Source: Austropuccinia psidii
Lineage: Eukaryota; Basidiomycota; Pucciniomycetes; Pucciniales; Sphaerophragmiaceae
Assembly (NCBI GenBank): GCA_023105745.1
Contig: JALGQZ010000007.1
Location: forward strand, 1,070,592 to 1,134,591
Direction of reading: 5' to 3'
DNA: 64,000 bases
Position numbers and translations under genes: made by a program. This document shows positions 60,065 through 64,000 of the stretch, in pieces. The notes under the pieces were generated by a model. That model was not told where the DNA came from, made no database searches, and was given only the letters and a program-made list of their open reading frames with translations. How positions within the stretch are numbered: position 1 is the first letter of the stretch; each line of letters opens with the position of its first letter.

Positions 60065-60838
60065 AATGAAAGAAGAATGAATAAAAACTTGATGATACTT
60101 TGAATAAATTAAGGCTTGACCAAATCAAATTAAATGAGAATATTGATGATCTTGAAGAATCAATAAACAGTCTTGAAGTGAATCAATATGAATAAATCTT
60201 GAAGAGTGAAGATGACAAAGTCAAATTCTTATGAATAATAAATTTCAATCAATAAGTCAAATCAAGTCAATCAAAATCAAATCAATTAAGTCTTGAGGAA
60301 TTCAATCAATATCTTCAAAAATCAATTCAATTTTCTTGAGGAATCAAATTCAAATCAATCAATTAAATCAAATCTTGAAGATAAATCAGCTATCTTGATT
60401 AATCAAATCAAGTCAATCAAATCAAATCAAATCAATCAAAGTTAATTCAAAATCTTGAGGTGAAATCAATGTCTTGAGGAATCAATCAATCAATCAATAA
60501 TCTTGAGAAATTTCAAAACCAAAATCACTGAATACCCCAAATCAAATAACCCTGAATGATGAATCAATTAACCCAACTAATTCCAAGCAATAAAACCTGA
60601 ATAAACCTGAATTCAAACAAAAGAGAAATGAAGATGATAGAGAATAAAGTGAATTGGTCAGCAGAATAGAGAAATTAGAAAGAATAAATTTTCATGAGAA
60701 TGAAATGAGAGAGATGAAAATTGATGAAAATCATAAAATCATTAAAGTTCATAATCATTAAAAGATCATAATAGAAGAATGAGAGAAATGAATAAAATGA
60801 ATGAAAAGAAAGAAGCAATTATGAGTTAATTAAAATAA
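60065..60838 (-). repeat. AATC-rich leader of element E
   Basis: About 770 bp of irregular CAATCAAT/CTTGAGGAATC repeats between the 5' LTR and gag, like 3168-3852 in D. No TGG-type primer-binding site is visible next to the LTR (the minus strand reads TTATTTTAATTAACTC). Confidence 0.75.
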
Positions 60839-61550
60839 TGTCACAGGGGCTCTTCTAAATGAAGAGGGCCTGGCACTCAGTGAACAGACTTACTTAAGGA
60901 GGGCTCAAAATACTCAAGAACAGGATAGACAGAATGCAAGTATAAATTCCTGATAAAAGAATAAGAGTACTAAGAAAAAGAAATAACAATAAGTAATAAA
61001 TAGAGAGCCAACCACTAAGTAATCCTGAGTCACTGTTTCAACCTGTTCAGAAAAGAGAAAAGGAATTAATAAGGATATGGCCACCAGGACTCTACTGAAC
61101 AGGTGAGGGAAGGCTAAGACTAACTTAATAAGTAATAAAATAATATTCCAAAAGTGAGAATAAAATAATATTAAATAATAAATCAACTATTGTAATTAAC
61201 TGGGGGAAAAACCCCCAGGTGGGTGAAGAGGGGCTGGTATATGTGAGAAATGCCAGCCTTGGAGTTTGAGTGTTGAGATACTTGCCTGTATGCTGGAAGA
61301 AGTTGGATGTGGGATTGAATCCTGTATTGGTGAATCCAATACAGGTGATACAGTCAATACAGGTGTTTGCGCCTGTATTGATGAATCCTGTATTTGAGTC
61401 TTGCCTGTATGGAACTGTATTGAGGTATGAAAACTGTATTGGGTGAATTGTTGAATGAAACCCCCTTGCTGATTGGGTTTTGAAGGGTATCCATGATATA
61501 ATGATTTGCTGATGATGATTGGAAATGCCCCTGCCTCCTTGGCTGTGACA
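60839..61550 (-). repeat. 5' LTR of element E (712 bp)
   Basis: TGTCACAG...CTGTGACA. The CCTGTATT repeat region is 18 bp shorter than in the 3' LTR. The CCTTC duplication follows. Confidence 0.93.
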
Positions 61551-61555
61551 CCTTC

Positions 61556-63026
61556 ATTCTTCTTAAATTTTATTCATTCTTGTCTTGAGTGTCTTCATTA
61601 AACTTTTCTTGAGTCCTCATGGCTTTTGAAAAGGGGGTGACCTGGGCTTATGTCCCAAGAACACCTGATTTCATCATAATTTTAATCTTGAGAGTGTTGG
61701 CATGAAATGGCCAATACTTGAGGTTTTGGACCATTTCAGAAGTCCTGGCCAAAATCCCTGATTTTGTGATTAAAGGGGTTTTTGGCCAATTTGTGTAAAA
61801 ATGTGCAAATGTGCATATATGCCATAATGGTATATATTGGTGAAAAAGTTGGAAAAAAATGATTAATGGTGAAAAAATGGCCTTATAATGGATTCTGGCC
61901 ATTTTGCGCATTTTTGTGCAAAATGTGCAAATGTGCAATTATGATGAAATGGGCCAAAAAGGTCGTTTGAAGCCCTTTGACAAGATAAAGAGGCCTTTTG
62001 CGCAAAAGTGCGCAAATGCGCAAATTTGGCAACATGCATAATTAAGCATATTTTGATGAAAAATGATGAAAATAAGCTATTTTGAAGTTTTGAGGTTTGA
62101 TATGGCCATTTGTGCCAAAGTGCATAAACTCATGAAATTGGCCAATTGGGCCATTTGAAGCAGTTTCTTTTCTTTTTGATCTTGATTTCTTCTTGAATGT
62201 ATTGCTTCTTATCCCCTCCTTGACTGGTCAATTTCCATAAATGCCTTGCTGATTGGGTTTTGGCTTTCAATTTTGATCTTAAGGAATGAGTTTAAGGCTG
62301 ACTTGAAGAGGCTTTGATGAGGGTTATCTGTAGCTGGTCTTTACCATTACTAGTGTTTTTCTCTTTGATCATTGAATGAATTGACTCAAAAAAATGATGT
62401 GGGAGTGATGACTACTGCTTTTGAAATAAGAAATAAAAATGAAAATAAAAATAGAACATACAAGTAAAAGAAAATGAAATAAAATGAAAATGAAAAAGAA
62501 ATGAGAGAAAAAAGGGAGTAAAGAAAGAAATAAGAACTGCCTGAGGGTTGTACTTCTTGTGGTGAGTTGCTTGATTTTGGCCAAAATGTTCTGAAAGATA
62601 AAATCAAGCATTTGATGCTCACAGCGTGGCCAAGGTAATGTTTTACAAGAAGTAGAGCCCTCAGGGATGAATACCAGGAGATGGAACTTACTTTCATAAC
62701 TTCCACTTCCCACCAAGCACCATAAATGAAGAGAAATTATGCCATAACATGAATTGTGGTAATGAATGTCTTGAAAGATAATTTATGACATTATTAAAGA
62801 AGAAAATAATATAAGAGAAAAGATTGGGCCATATCTTGATGAAAGGTCCAAAATCTTGAGGGTATGATGTTGCAACGCCTTCTGAACCTGTCCAAAGAAT
62901 TGACAAGTGCTCACAAAGTGGCCAAGGTGATGCTTACAACAAATTTGGGTAGAATACCACCTTAAAGGGGCATGCCAGGAGAGGAACTTACTTTCATAAA
63001 CTCCAATCCCCACCAAGCACCATAAA
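61556..63026 (-). other. 3' untranslated region of element G (main part)
   Basis: Collinear with 43251-44923 of E. Holds a decayed version of the TGCGCA repeat region (61790-62030), where many copies read TGTGCA. No gene supported; frames at 61648-62906 are chance. Confidence 0.7.
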
Positions 63027-63956
63027 TCAAACTCTTGAGGCATTTGGGCCAGGCTTGTCTGGATACAATGTGTGAAGATCCTTGACAAGGTCTGGGGAGC
63101 TGGTAAGGCTGGAAGCTAGCTCCCAAGTTGTTTGTTCTGTGTCTTCATTGAATCCTTTCCACTCCACTAAATACCATAATAAACCTCTCTTGAGTTTTGA
63201 GTCCAGAACCTGAGCCACTTCCCATTCTTCTTGCTCTTCCACTATTACTGGAGGTGGTGGCAATTGGTGTTGATCTGGGATAGTTGATTGCTTCAATGGT
63301 TCTAACAAGGACACATGGAAGACAGGGTGAACTGACTTCCATTGTTGAGGCAACTTGAGGTGATATGCATGGCTGCCAATCTTCTTGAGAACTTCAAAGG
63401 GTCCCAGCCATCTTTCTGAAAGTTTCTTGGTGGGTCTTGTTGTCTTGATGTTCTTGTAAGCTAGCCATATTTTGTCCCCAGGTTGGAAATCAGCTGGAAT
63501 TGCTCTATTTATACCTGCATACTCCTTAAAATGCTTTATTTCTGACTCTAATTCTTCTTTGGCAACTTGCTGTACTGATTGGAGTTTTGATGATAACTTT
63601 CCAGCAGGTGTATCTTGAGAAATGTGAATTGAACCAAAGCTGGGATTTCTTCCATAAATGGTGAAAAATGGTGACTGTTTTGTTGATGAATGTTCTGCAT
63701 TATTATAGGCAAATTCAGCCAGAGGGAGCCAGGTGTGCCAGTCATCTTGATGGTAACTGACATACATCCGAAGATACTGTTCTAGAATCTGATTTACCCT
63801 CTCTGTCTGTCCATATGTTTCAGGGTGAAAGGCAGTTGAAAGATCTCTTGATATCTTGAGCTGCTGACACAATTGAGTCCAAAATGATGAAAAAAATAAT
63901 GAACCTCTATCACTAACAATACTGATTGGAAGACCATGTTTGGAAAAGACATGATT
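63027..63956 (-). pseudogene. Element G pol, integrase core and chromodomain (partial)
   Basis: Open from the H insertion to the stop at 63027. Contains SDRGSLFFSSFWTQ, TAFHPETYGQTERVNQ (integrase core), an intact FQPGDKIWLAYKNI segment where E has a stop, and the chromodomain WYLVEWKGFNEDTEQTTWE ending NASRV. The upstream part lies beyond H. Confidence 0.85.
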
Positions 63957-64000
63957 TGTGAGCCTGTGAGGTATGTTTAACATACCCATAAGGCCACAAA
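63957..64000 (+). mobile_element. Start of LTR H
   Basis: TGTGAGCCTGTGAGG to CCACAAA: a plus-orientation LTR terminus related to those of C and F, but different from both. It cuts the integrase of G; the expected target duplication is TGATT (63952-63956). Confidence 0.7.

Larger units (their letters stand above)
42299..61550 (-). mobile_element. Element E: LTR retrotransposon split by element F
   Basis: 3' LTR 42299-43028 (730 bp) and 5' LTR 60839-61550 (712 bp), flanked by CCTTC (42294-42298, 61551-61555). Between them: a long 3' untranslated region, pol, gag and an AATC-rich leader. F (47397-57469) sits in the reverse transcriptase with duplication CAAAT. Without F the element is about 9.2 kb. 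The pol frame is the same on both sides of F. The LTRs differ mainly by an 18-bp length difference in the CCTGTATT repeat region. Confidence 0.93.
41313..64000 (-). mobile_element. Element G: outer E-family retrotransposon, continuing beyond the window
   Basis: 3' LTR 41313-42076, polypurine tract, and 3' untranslated DNA 42077-42298, which resumes at 61556 after the E insertion. The integrase/chromodomain part of pol is 63027-63956. H then interrupts it at 63957. The junction CCTTC (42294-42298 and 61551-61555) is the target duplication of E. The 3' untranslated region restored by removing E is about 1.7 kb and collinear with that of E. Confidence 0.85.

Overview
The window reads as a repeat-rich fungal chromosome, most probably a basidiomycete of rust (Pucciniales) type. 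Reasons: strongly AT-rich DNA, short GT-AG introns (60-107 nt), two nuclear genes of ordinary eukaryotic type, and chromodomain-bearing Ty3/Gypsy LTR retrotransposons (chromoviruses) filling most of the sequence. The species assignment is inference. No bacterial features were seen.

Left cluster (1-33241): elements nested inside one another, mostly minus strand. An old degenerate LTR (S2, plus strand) seems to have received element X. X was then hit by element D (in its gag), element C (in its LTR, duplication ATTAT) and solo LTR S1 (duplication AAAAT). Element A landed in the gag of D, and element B landed in the right LTR of C (duplication TGTAT). B (17323-27422) is the best preserved: two 1839-bp LTRs and an uninterrupted 1754-codon Gag-Pol frame, although its reverse transcriptase has YIND instead of YIDD.

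Host island (about 33.3-40.0 kb): a hAT transposase relic with a recognisable intron, a two-exon TRM9-like tRNA methyltransferase gene (+), a four-exon DUF3429/TMEM69-like mitochondrial membrane protein gene (-) convergent with it, a tRNA-like relic, and a possible two-exon gene of unknown function.

Right cluster (40069-64000): a truncated LTR (S3), then element G (minus, running off the window) containing element E (duplication CCTTC), which contains element F (plus, duplication CAAAT). A further LTR (H) begins inside the integrase of G at 63957. B and F are near-identical members of one family in opposite orientations on either side of the host genes.

Coding logic of the elements: the A/B/F, C and X families carry an extra reading frame, ORF1, upstream of Gag-Pol. 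ORF1 appears to be assembled by splicing a phase-1 intron and ends in a -1 frame relation to Gag-Pol (ORF2). In B and F the ORF1 stop and ORF2 start overlap as ATGA; in C a CCCAAAG heptamer precedes the ORF1 stop. The unrelated D/E/G family has separate gag and pol frames joined by a canonical GGGAAAA heptamer followed by a potential stem-loop. All coordinates and splice models come from reading by eye; no alignment or folding program was run.
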